Shown: in pieces, positions 1 through 8,491 of the stretch
Numbering within the stretch: the stretch's first letter is position 1
Layout of the letters: the number at the start of each line of letters is the position of its first letter
Assembly: GCA_003247135.1 (NCBI GenBank)
Contig: QKAW01000036.1
Coordinates: 62,001-126,000 of the forward strand
Source of the DNA: Spirochaetales bacterium
Lineage (GTDB): Bacteria > Spirochaetota > Spirochaetia > DSM-2461
Reading direction: 5' to 3'
Length of the DNA stretch: 64,000 nucleotides
The notes under the pieces: generated by a model
Told to the model about the DNA's origin: nothing
Databases searched by the model: none
The model's input: only the letters and a program-made list of their open reading frames with translations
Program-made: the position numbers and the translations under genes

Positions 1-524
1 ACCTTGTCATCAGTTAATGCATCTAAACCAAATGCAAGCATCTCATCTTTATCATCTGATTCCAGAACACCTTTTCCTGCAGCTAAACCACTTTTTTTTA
101 CAACCACTTTCTTGGCTAAATTCTTTATATATTTTGTATACTCTTCTTTATTGGAAAACTCTTCATAATCCGCAGTTGGAATACTGTTTCTTTTCATAAA
201 CGCTTTAGAGAAGGCTTTACTGGATTCAAGTTGTGCTGCTTCTCCTCCAGGTCCAAAACAGTTTATTGAAGCAGTTCTCAAACTATCTGCCAATCCATTA
301 GCAAGTGGTACTTCTGGACCAATAAAAACAAAATCTATACCATAATTTTTTACAGCTTCTATAACTGCTGAGTTATTCATAACATCTATATCCAGATTAG
401 TTGCTATTTCTTCTGTTCCTGCATTTCCAGGAGCAACATATAACCCTGATATTCTTCTGCTGGTACTAAATTTCCATGCGGCAGCGTGCTCTCTAGCACC
501 AGAACCGATAACTAAAACTTTCAA
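1..524 (-). CDS. purD: Phosphoribosylamine-glycine ligase, N-terminal part (cut by window edge)
   Basis: ATP-grasp enzyme that joins glycine to phosphoribosylamine to give GAR in purine synthesis. Only about 174 N-terminal residues lie in the window; the 3' part is outside. The protein opens LKVLVIGSGAREHA, the classic PurD nucleotide-fold start, and continues with APGNAGT, FIGPEVPLANGL, FGPGGEAAQLESSKAFSK and VVKKSGLAAGKGV, all PurD hallmarks. The start is TTG at 524 with an AGGAG ribosome binding site just upstream. It lies 9 nt downstream of purN and is probably the last gene of the purF-purM-purN-purD operon. The reading frame is intact to the edge. Confidence 0.96.
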   Translation of the reverse strand, partial: MKVLVIGSGAREHAAAWKFSTSRRISGLYVAPGNAGTEEIATNLDIDVMNNSAVIEAVKNYGIDFVFIGPEVPLANGLADSLRTASINCFGPGGEAAQLESSKAFSKAFMKRNSIPTADYEEFSNKEEYTKYIKNLAKKVVVKKSGLAAGKGVLESDDKDEMLAFGLDALTDDK

Positions 525-533
525 TTTTTACTC

Positions 534-1106
534 CTAAACAGTTTTATTTATACTATCAAGTTTTTTAATAAGGATTTCAGGATACGCTCTATGCTCTATT
601 TTGTGAATTTCTTCCTCAGCACTTTCTAGAGTCTCATTTTCTCTTCGAGTAAATGATTCCTGATAAATTACAGGACCGGTGTCCATCCCTGTATCAACAT
701 AGTGTATGGTAACACCCATCTCCAAATCACCGGAGTAATAACTTTCTTCAATTCCATGGGCTCCAGGATATTTAGGCAATAAAGAAGGGTGGATATTAAT
801 AATTTTATTTGACCATCTGTCGATTATATAAGAGGAAAAAATTCTCATAAAACCAGCTAATGCAACTAAGTGACACTCACTACTTGAAAGAATTTGATCT
901 ATTTCTTTTTCTACATCCTCTTTTTCTCTTTTATAGTAAGGTACATAGTAGGATTTTATTCCCAGAACTTTTGCTCTTTCAAAAACATATGCATCTTTTC
1001 TGTCACAAATTAAACATACAACTTTATGTTCAGTTTTGTTAATGGCCTCAGTAATAGATTGAAAATTTGATCCACTTCCTGAAGCCAAAACAGCTATATT
1101 AGCCAT
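534..1106 (-). CDS. purN: Phosphoribosylglycinamide formyltransferase (GAR transformylase)
   Basis: Transfers a formyl group from 10-formyl-THF to GAR. The 190 residues match the usual PurN length. The N-terminus MANIAVLASGSGSNFQ is the GAR-binding loop, and INIHPSLLPKYPGAHG carries the catalytic Asn-His pair; the conserved Asp follows in VDTGMDTGPVI. The ATG overlaps the purM stop by one base (TAATG), so translation is likely coupled to purM. purD follows 9 nt later. Confidence 0.97.
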   Translation of the reverse strand: MANIAVLASGSGSNFQSITEAINKTEHKVVCLICDRKDAYVFERAKVLGIKSYYVPYYKREKEDVEKEIDQILSSSECHLVALAGFMRIFSSYIIDRWSNKIINIHPSLLPKYPGAHGIEESYYSGDLEMGVTIHYVDTGMDTGPVIYQESFTRRENETLESAEEEIHKIEHRAYPEILIKKLDSINKTV

Positions 1107-2059
1107 TATTGAACTTCACCAACATTAAGTATCTCAATACCATTTTTATTAGCAAAGTCTGAAAAGGCATCTTTATTCTCTTTTTTTACAACAATAACCA
1201 TACCTAATCCCATATTAAAAACTTTTTTCATCTCTTCATCTGAAACATTACCATTTTTTTGAATTGTATTGAAAATTTCAGGAATATTCCACTTCCAGTT
1301 TAAAACAGGCTTTAAGTTTGAAGGTAAGGCTCTTACTATGTTACCAACTAATCCACCACCAGTAATATGTGCAGCAGCAAGAATCATTTCAGATTCAAGA
1401 AGTTTTACCATATCCTTTACATATATTTTTGTAGGTGTTAAAAGTTTTAGCATATTTTCTGTATCATCTGGGTCAATAGTTTTTCTTGCCAGAGAAAGTC
1501 CATTTGAGTGAATTCCCGTAGAAGAAAGACCAAATAGAACATCGCCTTTTTCAATTAAGTCGAGTTTAGGAAGCATTTTGCTTTTCTCAACTATACCTAC
1601 ACTGAATCCAGCTAAATCAAATTCATTTTCCGGGTACATATCTGGCATTTCAGCTGTTTCACCACCTGCTAGAACACAATCAGACTGTTCACAACCTTCA
1701 ACTATACCTTTAATTACTTCCTTTAGGATATCTTCATTTAATTTTCCACATCCAATATAGTCAAGGAAAACCATTGGTGAAGCACCACATACAATTAAAT
1801 CGTTAACACACATTGCAACAAGATCAATCCCAAGTGTATCAAATTTTTGAAGTTTTTGAGCAACCAAGAGCTTAGTTCCAACACCATCGGTACATGATAA
1901 TAGAACGGGTTTTTTGTAGTTTTCTGTATCTATTTCAATACCACCTGCAAAACCACCTATACTATTTGAAACAGCCTTGGATTTAATGTTTCCAATAAAT
2001 GATGCAAATCTATCACCTTTGTCGATATCGACACCTGCTTCCGAGTAAGTTAGTCCCAT
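1106..2059 (-). CDS. purM: Phosphoribosylformylglycinamidine cyclo-ligase (AIR synthetase)
   Basis: Closes the imidazole ring: FGAM plus ATP gives AIR. The 317-residue protein starts with MGLTYSEAGVDIDKGD, the usual PurM opening, and contains LLSCTDGVGTK, AMCVNDLIVCGA, FLDYIGCGKL, GGETAEMPDMY, LSSTGIHSNG and AHITGGG, covering both halves of the PurM fold. It is somewhat shorter than the E. coli enzyme but no core motif is missing. The ATG is preceded by AAAGGAGA. It lies 12 nt after purF and overlaps purN. Confidence 0.97.
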   Translation of the reverse strand: MGLTYSEAGVDIDKGDRFASFIGNIKSKAVSNSIGGFAGGIEIDTENYKKPVLLSCTDGVGTKLLVAQKLQKFDTLGIDLVAMCVNDLIVCGASPMVFLDYIGCGKLNEDILKEVIKGIVEGCEQSDCVLAGGETAEMPDMYPENEFDLAGFSVGIVEKSKMLPKLDLIEKGDVLFGLSSTGIHSNGLSLARKTIDPDDTENMLKLLTPTKIYVKDMVKLLESEMILAAAHITGGGLVGNIVRALPSNLKPVLNWKWNIPEIFNTIQKNGNVSDEEMKKVFNMGLGMVIVVKKENKDAFSDFANKNGIEILNVGEVQ

Positions 2060-2071
2060 AAATTATCTCCT

Positions 2072-3463
2072 TTATTTTTTTCCGGTTTTTGGTTTTACCG
2101 GATAATCATTATTAAAACATGCATAACAAAAGTTCTCAGAATTCTCATAACAAGTTTTTAGTTTGTCAACTGGCAGGAATTTAACACTATCAGCTCCAAT
2201 AAATTCTGCAATTTCTTCCGGGGTTTTTGTGTTTGAAATTAATTCCTCTTTTGTTGGAACATCAATTCCGTAATAACAAGGTCCTTTTATCTCAGGTGCA
2301 GAGAGACGTACATGAACTTCCTTTGCTCCTGCACTTCTTAGTAGTTTTACAATAATTGAACTTGTAGTTCCTCTAACAAGGGAGTCATCTACTAAAATGA
2401 TTCTCTTATCCTTAACAATTTCTTTAACTGGATGAAGTTTCATTTTTACTGCTAATTCTCTTTTTTTCTGGGTAGGTAAAATAAAAGATCTTCCGGTATA
2501 GTGATTTCTTGTTAAACCTAATTCATAGGATAATCCAGACTCCTTGGCATAACCTAGGGCAGCAGTATTTCCCGAATCAGGTACACTCATAACCAGATCA
2601 TATTTTGAAAAATCACCATCCTGTCTAGCTAAAACTCTTCCCATTTCCAGTCTTGAGGAGTAGACAGAGGTATCAAATATCTGTGAATCGGGTCTAGCAA
2701 AATATATTAACTCAAAAGAACATTGAGCTTTTCTTTCAGATTTTGCAAAAATTTCACTATGCATACCTTTTTCATTAACTACTATTAACTCACCTGGCTC
2801 AACTGATCTGTAATCTTCAATATCAAGAATATCCAAAGCACAAGTCTCTGATGCGCAAACAGTCAAACCATTTTTTTGACCAATATAGAGTGGTCTAAAT
2901 CCCATAGGATCACGCATGATATATAGTTCATTATCTTTTATCATAACCATACTAAATGCACCTTCAAGGTAGCATAAAGTCTCTTTTAAAGCTTTATAGA
3001 ATGTATCCTGCATAGAGTGGGCAATTAGATGAAGTACAAGTTCTGAATCTGAAGTACATCCGAAAATAGCACCTTTCTCCGTAAGTTTTTCCTTTAATAG
3101 CTCAGAGTTTGAAAAGTTTCCATTATGTGCTATTGATAAATCACCCTTGTTGCAGGTAGCTTGAATAGGCTGTACATTCTGGATTAAATTTCCCCCGGTT
3201 GTTGAATATCGAACATGACCAATTCCAACAGTTGAAAGTCTATCTTCCTCCAGGTATCTTCCTAAAACATCAGAAACCATTCCTAGATCCTTGTAGGTTA
3301 CAAGGTTACCATTGTTCAAATAAGAAATTCCGGCACCTTCCTGTCCCCGATGTTGTAATGAAAAGAGGGGAAAGAAAAGATCCTGTGGTATATTCCGTTC
3401 AGTTAATGAATGAATTCCAACTATTCCACAGTAATGTTTAATTTTATCTATACTATTATTCAC
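2072..3463 (-). CDS. purF: Amidophosphoribosyltransferase (glutamine PRPP amidotransferase)
   Basis: First committed step of purine synthesis: PRPP plus glutamine gives phosphoribosylamine. The glutaminase domain begins CGIVGI at Cys12, so an 11-residue propeptide would be removed to expose the catalytic Cys as in Bacillus-type PurF. The PRPP-binding motif ILVDDSLVRGTTS is in the second half. Cysteines in QCSFEL, KGPCYYG and the final FCYACF sit where Bacillus-type enzymes hold a [4Fe-4S] cluster, so an oxygen-sensitive iron-sulfur form is likely (inference). The start is GTG at 3463; an ATG four bases upstream is in another frame and stops at once. No strong ribosome binding site is visible. 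Confidence 0.97.
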   Translation of the reverse strand: MNNSIDKIKHYCGIVGIHSLTERNIPQDLFFPLFSLQHRGQEGAGISYLNNGNLVTYKDLGMVSDVLGRYLEEDRLSTVGIGHVRYSTTGGNLIQNVQPIQATCNKGDLSIAHNGNFSNSELLKEKLTEKGAIFGCTSDSELVLHLIAHSMQDTFYKALKETLCYLEGAFSMVMIKDNELYIMRDPMGFRPLYIGQKNGLTVCASETCALDILDIEDYRSVEPGELIVVNEKGMHSEIFAKSERKAQCSFELIYFARPDSQIFDTSVYSSRLEMGRVLARQDGDFSKYDLVMSVPDSGNTAALGYAKESGLSYELGLTRNHYTGRSFILPTQKKRELAVKMKLHPVKEIVKDKRIILVDDSLVRGTTSSIIVKLLRSAGAKEVHVRLSAPEIKGPCYYGIDVPTKEELISNTKTPEEIAEFIGADSVKFLPVDKLKTCYENSENFCYACFNNDYPVKPKTGKK

Positions 3464-3470
3464 ACATAAA

Positions 3471-3500
3471 GATATATCATTTAAAAATTGTTAAAGTCAA
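3471..3500 (-). promoter_or_regulatory. Candidate sigma-70 promoter for the pur operon
   Basis: On the minus strand TTGACT (3500-3495) is followed after 18 bases by TATATC (3476-3471). The predicted transcription start would fall within a few bases of the purF GTG at 3463, suggesting a very short or absent leader. Seen by eye only; no purine riboswitch or PurR box was recognised. Confidence 0.45.
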
Positions 3501-3521
3501 TTGTTTGGAGGGTTTAAGTTA

Positions 3522-4499
3522 TTAAAAGAGTAAAGTTTTAAAAACCTCTTCGTAGTGGTCTAAAGTGTTGCATCTAACAAGTTTATCTCTAATATCCTTG
3601 GCTCCGGATAAACCCTTAGTATATGCACAGAGATGTTTTTTTATCTCTTTTAAAGCTATATTTTCTCCATAAAATTCTACTGATAATTTAAGGTGCCTGT
3701 AAGCTGTTTTGAATTTCTGATCAGCGTCTGGAATATATTTAATTTTACCATATTTTAATAATTCTATGGTTTCTTTAAAAATAAAAGGATTTCCAAAACT
3801 CCCTCTCGCAAACATCACACCATCACATCCAGTCTCCCGTAACATTCTTTCAGCGTCGTAGGGGGAGTACAAATCTCCTGAACCAATAACAGGCACTGAA
3901 ACATCATTTTTAAGAGTTTTTATATTCTCCCAATCTGCTGTTCCTGAATATCCCTGGCTTCTGGTTCTGGGATGAAGGGAGATCATTGAAGCTCCTCCCT
4001 CAATTGCATAGTTTGCACACTCTAGAAAATTAATGCTCTCCGATGTAAATCCAGATCTTAGTTTTACTGATACAGGGATATCAGTTGAATTTGTTACTGA
4101 TTTCACAATATCTCTTATTTTTTTCGGTGTCTTCATTAATTCACTACCAGCACCGGATTTTAAAATTTTGGGTACAGGGCACCCACAATTAATGTCAATT
4201 AATGAAGGTTTAAAATCCAGAATTTTTTCTACAGCTTTTGCTGCTGAATCAGGGTTCCCGGTAAATAACTGAATAGCATAATTTTTTTCATTAGATGCTT
4301 TCTGTAATAGTGTTACTGTTTTTAAATTATCTCTTATTAAAGCCTCTGTTGAAACCATCTCGGTAAAATTAAGAAAAGAACCAAAATCACTACATATTTC
4401 TCTAAATGGTTTGTCTGAATAACCGGCAGTTGGAGCAAGAAAAATATTTCCTTCTAGCTCCATATCTTTTATTTTAATCTTTTTTAGGAGATTATTCAT
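3522..4499 (-). CDS. tRNA-dihydrouridine synthase (Dus family)
   Basis: FMN-dependent reduction of uridine to dihydrouridine in tRNA. The 325 residues have the full Dus architecture: FLAPTAGYSDKPFR near the N-terminus (FMN site), INCGCPVPKI with the catalytic Cys, VKLRSGF, LHPRTRSQGYSG and VIGSGD, then GVMFARGSFGNPFIF in the last strand of the barrel. The motifs are closest to DusB-type bacterial enzymes. The ATG overlaps the end of tatD by 8 bases, so the two genes are co-transcribed; purF follows after 58 bases with its own candidate promoter. Confidence 0.93.
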   Translation of the reverse strand: MNNLLKKIKIKDMELEGNIFLAPTAGYSDKPFREICSDFGSFLNFTEMVSTEALIRDNLKTVTLLQKASNEKNYAIQLFTGNPDSAAKAVEKILDFKPSLIDINCGCPVPKILKSGAGSELMKTPKKIRDIVKSVTNSTDIPVSVKLRSGFTSESINFLECANYAIEGGASMISLHPRTRSQGYSGTADWENIKTLKNDVSVPVIGSGDLYSPYDAERMLRETGCDGVMFARGSFGNPFIFKETIELLKYGKIKYIPDADQKFKTAYRHLKLSVEFYGENIALKEIKKHLCAYTKGLSGAKDIRDKLVRCNTLDHYEEVFKTLLF

Positions 4500-5271
4500 T
4501 TATATTAAAAAGCTCCAGTGTGTTTTTGTAAATCTGGGCAGCAAATTCCTCTACATTGATATCTCTTAATTCTGCTAAAAAATCTACTGTAGCCGGGAGA
4601 TAGAAAGGCATGTTTCTTTTACCCTTATAAGCACTAGAAACCATAAAAGGACTCTCGGTTTCAACAACCATTCGCTCAATTGGCATGTTATAGGCTGTTT
4701 CTTGAAGAGTTCTAGCGTTCCGGTATGTTACATTTCCTGCAAAAGAGATATACAGATTATCATTATCTCCTAATACTTTTTGGGCAAATTTCCAATCTTC
4801 AGAATAGCAATGAAGTACACCACCTCTTTTAGGTAACTTATCCTTTATTATTTGACAAATATCGTCACCAGCATCCCTGTTATGAATTACAACAGGCAAG
4901 TCAAGATGGTCTGCTATTTCCAATTGTCGAATAAATAGATCAATCTGGGAGTTTTTGTCACCAAATTTTCTGTAATAATCCAATCCTGTCTCACCGATAG
5001 CAACAATATTTTTCAATGAAGCTCTCTCTTCAATTTTCTTTTCCCAGTCTTTTCCCGGGTGAAGTACTTCAGAAGGAGAGACACCTACAGCATGATATAC
5101 TGAGGGTTCTGAAATAAGGTTATTGTAAACACTGTCAAAATCCAGTAAATTGTTACAAATACTTAGCATTTTGGTTATTTTTTTTTGTTTACTTTTCTGT
5201 ATTACTAATAATTGTTCCATAGAATCATTATTTATTAGTCCAATATGTACGTGAGAATCAAAATATTTCAT
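4492..5271 (-). CDS. tatD: TatD-family metal-dependent hydrolase/DNase
   Basis: TIM-barrel metallohydrolase; family members act as 3'-5' exonucleases or D-aminoacyl-tRNA deacylase-like enzymes. In the 259 residues one sees the metal-binding FDSHVHIG near the start, IGETGLDYY, PVVIHNRDAG and VLHCYSEDW. The last metal motif, normally ETD(A/S)P, reads VETESPF, so the usual Asp is Glu. That substitution is unusual and could change metal binding. It is the first gene of the minus-strand block, facing away from the M23 gene across a 145-base gap. Confidence 0.9.
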   Translation of the reverse strand: MKYFDSHVHIGLINNDSMEQLLVIQKSKQKKITKMLSICNNLLDFDSVYNNLISEPSVYHAVGVSPSEVLHPGKDWEKKIEERASLKNIVAIGETGLDYYRKFGDKNSQIDLFIRQLEIADHLDLPVVIHNRDAGDDICQIIKDKLPKRGGVLHCYSEDWKFAQKVLGDNDNLYISFAGNVTYRNARTLQETAYNMPIERMVVETESPFMVSSAYKGKRNMPFYLPATVDFLAELRDINVEEFAAQIYKNTLELFNINE

Positions 5272-5416
5272 AAAAATATAATATGCATTTAATCTTTAAG
5301 TAGTCAATAAATAAAAAAAATATAATAGAGAATACCCTCTATGCTTGCCTTAAACATAAATGTAGTGATACATTTAACAATAGTAATTTGATTATTTGGT
5401 TGGTAAATATATATAT

Positions 5417-6382
5417 ATGAAAAAAACAAGTGCTGATTATACAGCCACAATTGATGAAGATTTTTTTAGTAAGTTTAAAGGCTTTTTTAAGAAAAGAATC
5501 ACTTTAATGTTAATTCCTCATAGTGAGAAAAAAGTTTTCAATATACAGGTTTCAATGTTTTCTATAATTAGTGTGATTGTTCTTTTTTTTGTACTACTCT
5601 TCTCTTTTTTTATACTATCATCCGGTTATTCAGGAAGTCTCAGGGTTATAGATGACAGGGATAGCAGAATTGATAAGGCTGAAGCTGATCTGTATAAAAC
5701 ATCCGAAGCTGTGGAGAAGTTAAATGAAAGTGCTGAGCAGTTTAAATTGGCAATTAATAGAACCCTGCAAACTGTTAATCTTAACAATAATAATATTGAT
5801 GCAAATAATGGTAGAGGTGGGGATTTAAACAATCTTCTTAATATACAGGAGTCAGATGTAAATTCCTCCAGTGATATTAAAAAAATTGATAGTGTAACAG
5901 CTTTACTTAATAATACTGTTCCTCAGCTTGCAGAAATAACAGATCAGATTAGTAAAAAAAGTGGTCATTTCCTTGATATGCCATCAATTTTGCCATTAAA
6001 AAATGTTCAGGGGCGTTTTACCCTGAGTTTTGGTCCTCAGAAGGAACCCTTTACAGGGAAGTGGTATCTTCATAGAGGCCTTGATATTGCATACAGCAGG
6101 GGTACACAGATTATTGCTACAGCTAATGGTAATGTGTCAACAGTGGAGTATCAGCCAAACGGGTATGGTAATTCTATTGTTATTAGCCATAAATGGTCTT
6201 TTAATACAAGGTATGCTCACTTGGATAAAGTTTTTGTAACAAGGGGACAATATGTTAAACAGGGTGATGTTATTGGTCTTATGGGGAGTACAGGAAGGTC
6301 CACAGGACCTCATCTTCATTATGAAGTAAGAATAGGACCTACATACGTTAATCCCGCAGATTATATAGGTAACACATATTAA
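5417..6382 (+). CDS. Membrane-anchored M23 (LytM-type) metallopeptidase
   Basis: Probable peptidoglycan endopeptidase or its activator. After a cytoplasmic N-terminus of about 50 residues comes one transmembrane segment (VSMFSIISVIVLFFVLLFSFF), a periplasmic region likely to form a coiled coil, and a C-terminal M23 domain. The zinc motifs are complete: HRGLDIA (HxxxD), RYAHL and GPHLHYEV (HxH), so it should be catalytic. I chose ATG 5417 rather than an in-frame TTG at 5396. It is followed 17 bases later by a bactofilin gene, an arrangement known in other bacteria where bactofilins position M23 peptidases to control cell shape. Confidence 0.9.
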   Translation: MKKTSADYTATIDEDFFSKFKGFFKKRITLMLIPHSEKKVFNIQVSMFSIISVIVLFFVLLFSFFILSSGYSGSLRVIDDRDSRIDKAEADLYKTSEAVEKLNESAEQFKLAINRTLQTVNLNNNNIDANNGRGGDLNNLLNIQESDVNSSSDIKKIDSVTALLNNTVPQLAEITDQISKKSGHFLDMPSILPLKNVQGRFTLSFGPQKEPFTGKWYLHRGLDIAYSRGTQIIATANGNVSTVEYQPNGYGNSIVISHKWSFNTRYAHLDKVFVTRGQYVKQGDVIGLMGSTGRSTGPHLHYEVRIGPTYVNPADYIGNTY

Positions 6383-6399
6383 AGAAGTGCAGGTGTTTA

Positions 6400-6810
6400 G
6401 TGGAAAAAACAAATTTAAATGTAATTAATTCGATAATTGGTTTTGGTACAGTATTTAATGGAGATCTGGATTTATCTGGTCTTCTTAAAATTGATGGAGA
6501 TTTTTCCGGTAGCGTAAAGGCTGAAGGAAAAGTTTTAATTGGTCATACCGGTAGAGCTAAGTGCAGTATATTTGCAAATACTGTTGTTGTTGGTGGTGTA
6601 GTAAAAGGTGATATCTATGCCGAGGATAGGGTAGTTGTTTTATCTACAGGTATGGTTTTAGGAAATATAAGGTCTCCAAGATTAATTATGGAAGAGGGTG
6701 TTATATTTAATGGAGAGCTTACAATAGTGAGTAAATCTGATGAGAATGACAGAATAATTGATACCGTTACAGCTACAAATTTTTCACCATTTGAAGAGAA
6801 GAATAACTGA
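6400..6810 (+). CDS. Bactofilin (polymer-forming cytoskeletal protein), copy 1
   Basis: 136-residue bactofilin: a right-handed beta-helix that self-assembles into nucleotide-free filaments at the membrane. The core begins SIIGFGTVFNGDLDLSG and continues with short repeating strands (LLKIDGDFSGSVKAEGKVLIG, VVKGDIYAEDRVVVLS) typical of the family, flanked by short tails. The start is GTG 6400. It sits between the M23 peptidase and the DUF327 gene with gaps of 17 and 2 bases, so it is in one operon with the likely cell-wall enzyme it could localise. A second bactofilin is at 9157. Confidence 0.92.
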   Translation: MEKTNLNVINSIIGFGTVFNGDLDLSGLLKIDGDFSGSVKAEGKVLIGHTGRAKCSIFANTVVVGGVVKGDIYAEDRVVVLSTGMVLGNIRSPRLIMEEGVIFNGELTIVSKSDENDRIIDTVTATNFSPFEEKNN

Positions 6811-6812
6811 TT

Positions 6813-7298
6813 TTGGATATCACAAATTTAAATGGATACAGTAGTGTCGCTAGTGAAGCTAGTTTTAAAAGCAAGAAGAAGGAAGAGTTAAAATCTTCAA
6901 AAAACACTCTTTTTAAGAGAGAGCTTAAAAAAGCTTCCGATGTTTTAAATGAGAATTCAGCATTAAGAGGTGATGAAGAACTCGCAGATTTAATGGATCA
7001 GATGTTTATTAACGGGGAGAATCTTGTAAAAGATCCTACTATAAACAATCTTAGGTCATACCGTAACTCTGTTTCTATTTTCTTTAAATTTGTAATTAAG
7101 AACAGTCTAGGATTTACGACAGTTGAAGGCAGGTTAAATCCCAAAACCTTTGAAAAAAAATGTTATGCTTTAATCTCTGTTGTAGATAGAAAGATGGATG
7201 ATATAGCAAAAAGTGTATTGGGTGATCAACGAAAACAGTTTGACCTGTTAGGGGCTGTAGAAGAGATTAATGGTTTGATAGTTGATATGATTAGTTGA
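6813..7298 (+). CDS. DUF327 (YaaR-like) protein
   Basis: 161-residue, soluble, mainly helical protein of the DUF327 family; function not established. The conserved C-terminal part contains LADLMDQMFINGENLVKDP, YRNSVSIFFKFVI and NPKTFEKKCYALISVVDRKMDD, which I recognise as YaaR-like. The N-terminal 50 residues are Lys/Ser-rich and probably disordered. The start is TTG 6813, two bases after the bactofilin stop. The next gene encodes a RicT-like protein; in Bacillus subtilis yaaR also lies close to ricT (yaaT), which supports the assignment. Confidence 0.8.
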   Translation: MDITNLNGYSSVASEASFKSKKKEELKSSKNTLFKRELKKASDVLNENSALRGDEELADLMDQMFINGENLVKDPTINNLRSYRNSVSIFFKFVIKNSLGFTTVEGRLNPKTFEKKCYALISVVDRKMDDIAKSVLGDQRKQFDLLGAVEEINGLIVDMIS

Positions 7299-7307
7299 GG
7301 TAAAATA

Positions 7308-8213
7308 ATGATAGATAAAGAGTTAAAAGAACTCGAAGACGAAGTTGTTGTAAGAAAAATTATAAAAAATAAAGAAGATATTATTAAAGATCCACTTTTT
7401 AAATTAAAACTGGTCTATTCCGGTGAGACAGAAGTTGCCAGAATTAGTGATGAAATTAATATAGGTGATAAAGTTGTAATAAATTCCAGATATGGTAAGG
7501 ATCTTGGCGTAGTTTTAGGGATAGTAAAAAATCATCAGGATGTTACAGAGGATGATCTAATTTCAATTATTCGAATTTGCAATGATAAAGACCTAAAAAA
7601 ACTGGAAGAGAATAACATAAAAGAACAGAAAGCTTTTGAAATATGTAAGGAAAAAATATCAGGTTTAAATCTTGATATGAAGCTGACAGGAGTACATTAT
7701 TTACTAGATGAACCTAAAATTCTATTCTATTTTACTGCTGATAACAGAGTGGATTTTAGAGAGTTGGTCAAATCCCTGGTGTCAATATTTAAAATGAGGA
7801 TTGAGTTGCGTCAGATAGGTGTTAGGGACGAATCCAGGCTTTTAGGTGGGATGGGTGTATGTGGTCGAGTAATATGCTGTCATGGATTGACTGATTGTTT
7901 AAAACCTGTTTCAATTAAAATGGCTAAAGAACAGAACTTATCACTTAATTCCATGAAAATATCTGGACCATGTGGCCGATTGTTATGCTGTCTTGAGTAT
8001 GAGTTTGATTTTTATGAAAGTGAGAAAGCCAAACTTCCTAATCAGGGTTCAAAGATAAGATATAAAAAAGAGCTTTATAATGTGGATGATGTTAATATCT
8101 TTTCCAAATCTATTACAGTTTCAGGAAATGACAGAAGCTTTGTAAAGGTCCCTTTTACCGATATAAAGAAGAGTAAAGGTAAGTGGGAAATAATTAAAAT
8201 GGAGTTAGAATAG
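7308..8213 (+). CDS. PSP1-domain protein, RicT (YaaT)-like
   Basis: 301-residue protein with the PSP1 C-terminal domain. The signature runs from ELRQIGVRDESRLLGG through GVCGRVICCHG to SGPCGRLLCCLEYE, including the Cys-rich CC pairs conserved in RicT. In B. subtilis RicT works with RicA and RicF, binds [4Fe-4S] clusters and assists RNase Y-dependent RNA processing; whether partners exist here cannot be told. The start is ATG 7308 with GAGGT upstream. It is the last gene of the M23-bactofilin-DUF327 operon; a strong new promoter follows at 8222. Confidence 0.85.
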   Translation: MIDKELKELEDEVVVRKIIKNKEDIIKDPLFKLKLVYSGETEVARISDEINIGDKVVINSRYGKDLGVVLGIVKNHQDVTEDDLISIIRICNDKDLKKLEENNIKEQKAFEICKEKISGLNLDMKLTGVHYLLDEPKILFYFTADNRVDFRELVKSLVSIFKMRIELRQIGVRDESRLLGGMGVCGRVICCHGLTDCLKPVSIKMAKEQNLSLNSMKISGPCGRLLCCLEYEFDFYESEKAKLPNQGSKIRYKKELYNVDDVNIFSKSITVSGNDRSFVKVPFTDIKKSKGKWEIIKMELE

Positions 8214-8221
8214 AAGGTTTA

Positions 8222-8250
8222 TTGACATTGCTAACTATTTTATGTAATAT
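8222..8250 (+). promoter_or_regulatory. Strong sigma-70-type promoter upstream of the ribosomal/nucleoid genes
   Basis: Perfect TTGACA (8222-8227), a 17-base spacer and TAATAT (8245-8250). It begins 9 bases after the RicT-like gene and would drive the zinc-ribbon protein, rpsT, HU and probably the second bactofilin. Expected transcription start is near 8257, giving a leader of about 20 bases with a GGAG site before the ATG at 8278. Confidence 0.8.
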
Positions 8251-8277
8251 CCATTTGCAAATATAAGGAGTTGTTTT

Positions 8278-8448
8278 ATGGCGCAAGCGAGTAAAAATGC
8301 CCGTATTGGATCAGGAACTCACAAACACTTATGTCCATGTGGCGGTGAAGTAAAAATGAAATCAGTTTTCGCTGAAGGAAAAATGAAGCACCACGCTGAA
8401 TGTGAAAAGTGTAGTAGAGTTGAGAGAAAACCTAGCGATTTTAGATAA
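8278..8448 (+). CDS. 56-residue zinc-ribbon-like small protein
   Basis: A small gene: ATG 8278 after AAGGAG, stop TAA at 8446-8448, giving MAQASKNARIGSGTHK then LCPCGG and, 20 residues on, CEKCSR. The two CxC/CxxC knuckles suggest a single zinc ribbon, and the high Lys/Arg content fits RNA or ribosome binding (inference). Its place, directly after a perfect promoter and 43 bases before rpsT, suggests a high-expression housekeeping role. I do not know a characterised homologue, but small Cys-rich proteins at this position are plausible in spirochaetes. Confidence 0.85.
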   Translation: MAQASKNARIGSGTHKHLCPCGGEVKMKSVFAEGKMKHHAECEKCSRVERKPSDFR

Positions 8449-8491
8449 AATTGCTTTGTTTTAATAAGAAAAAAAATTATGGAGGTCTATT

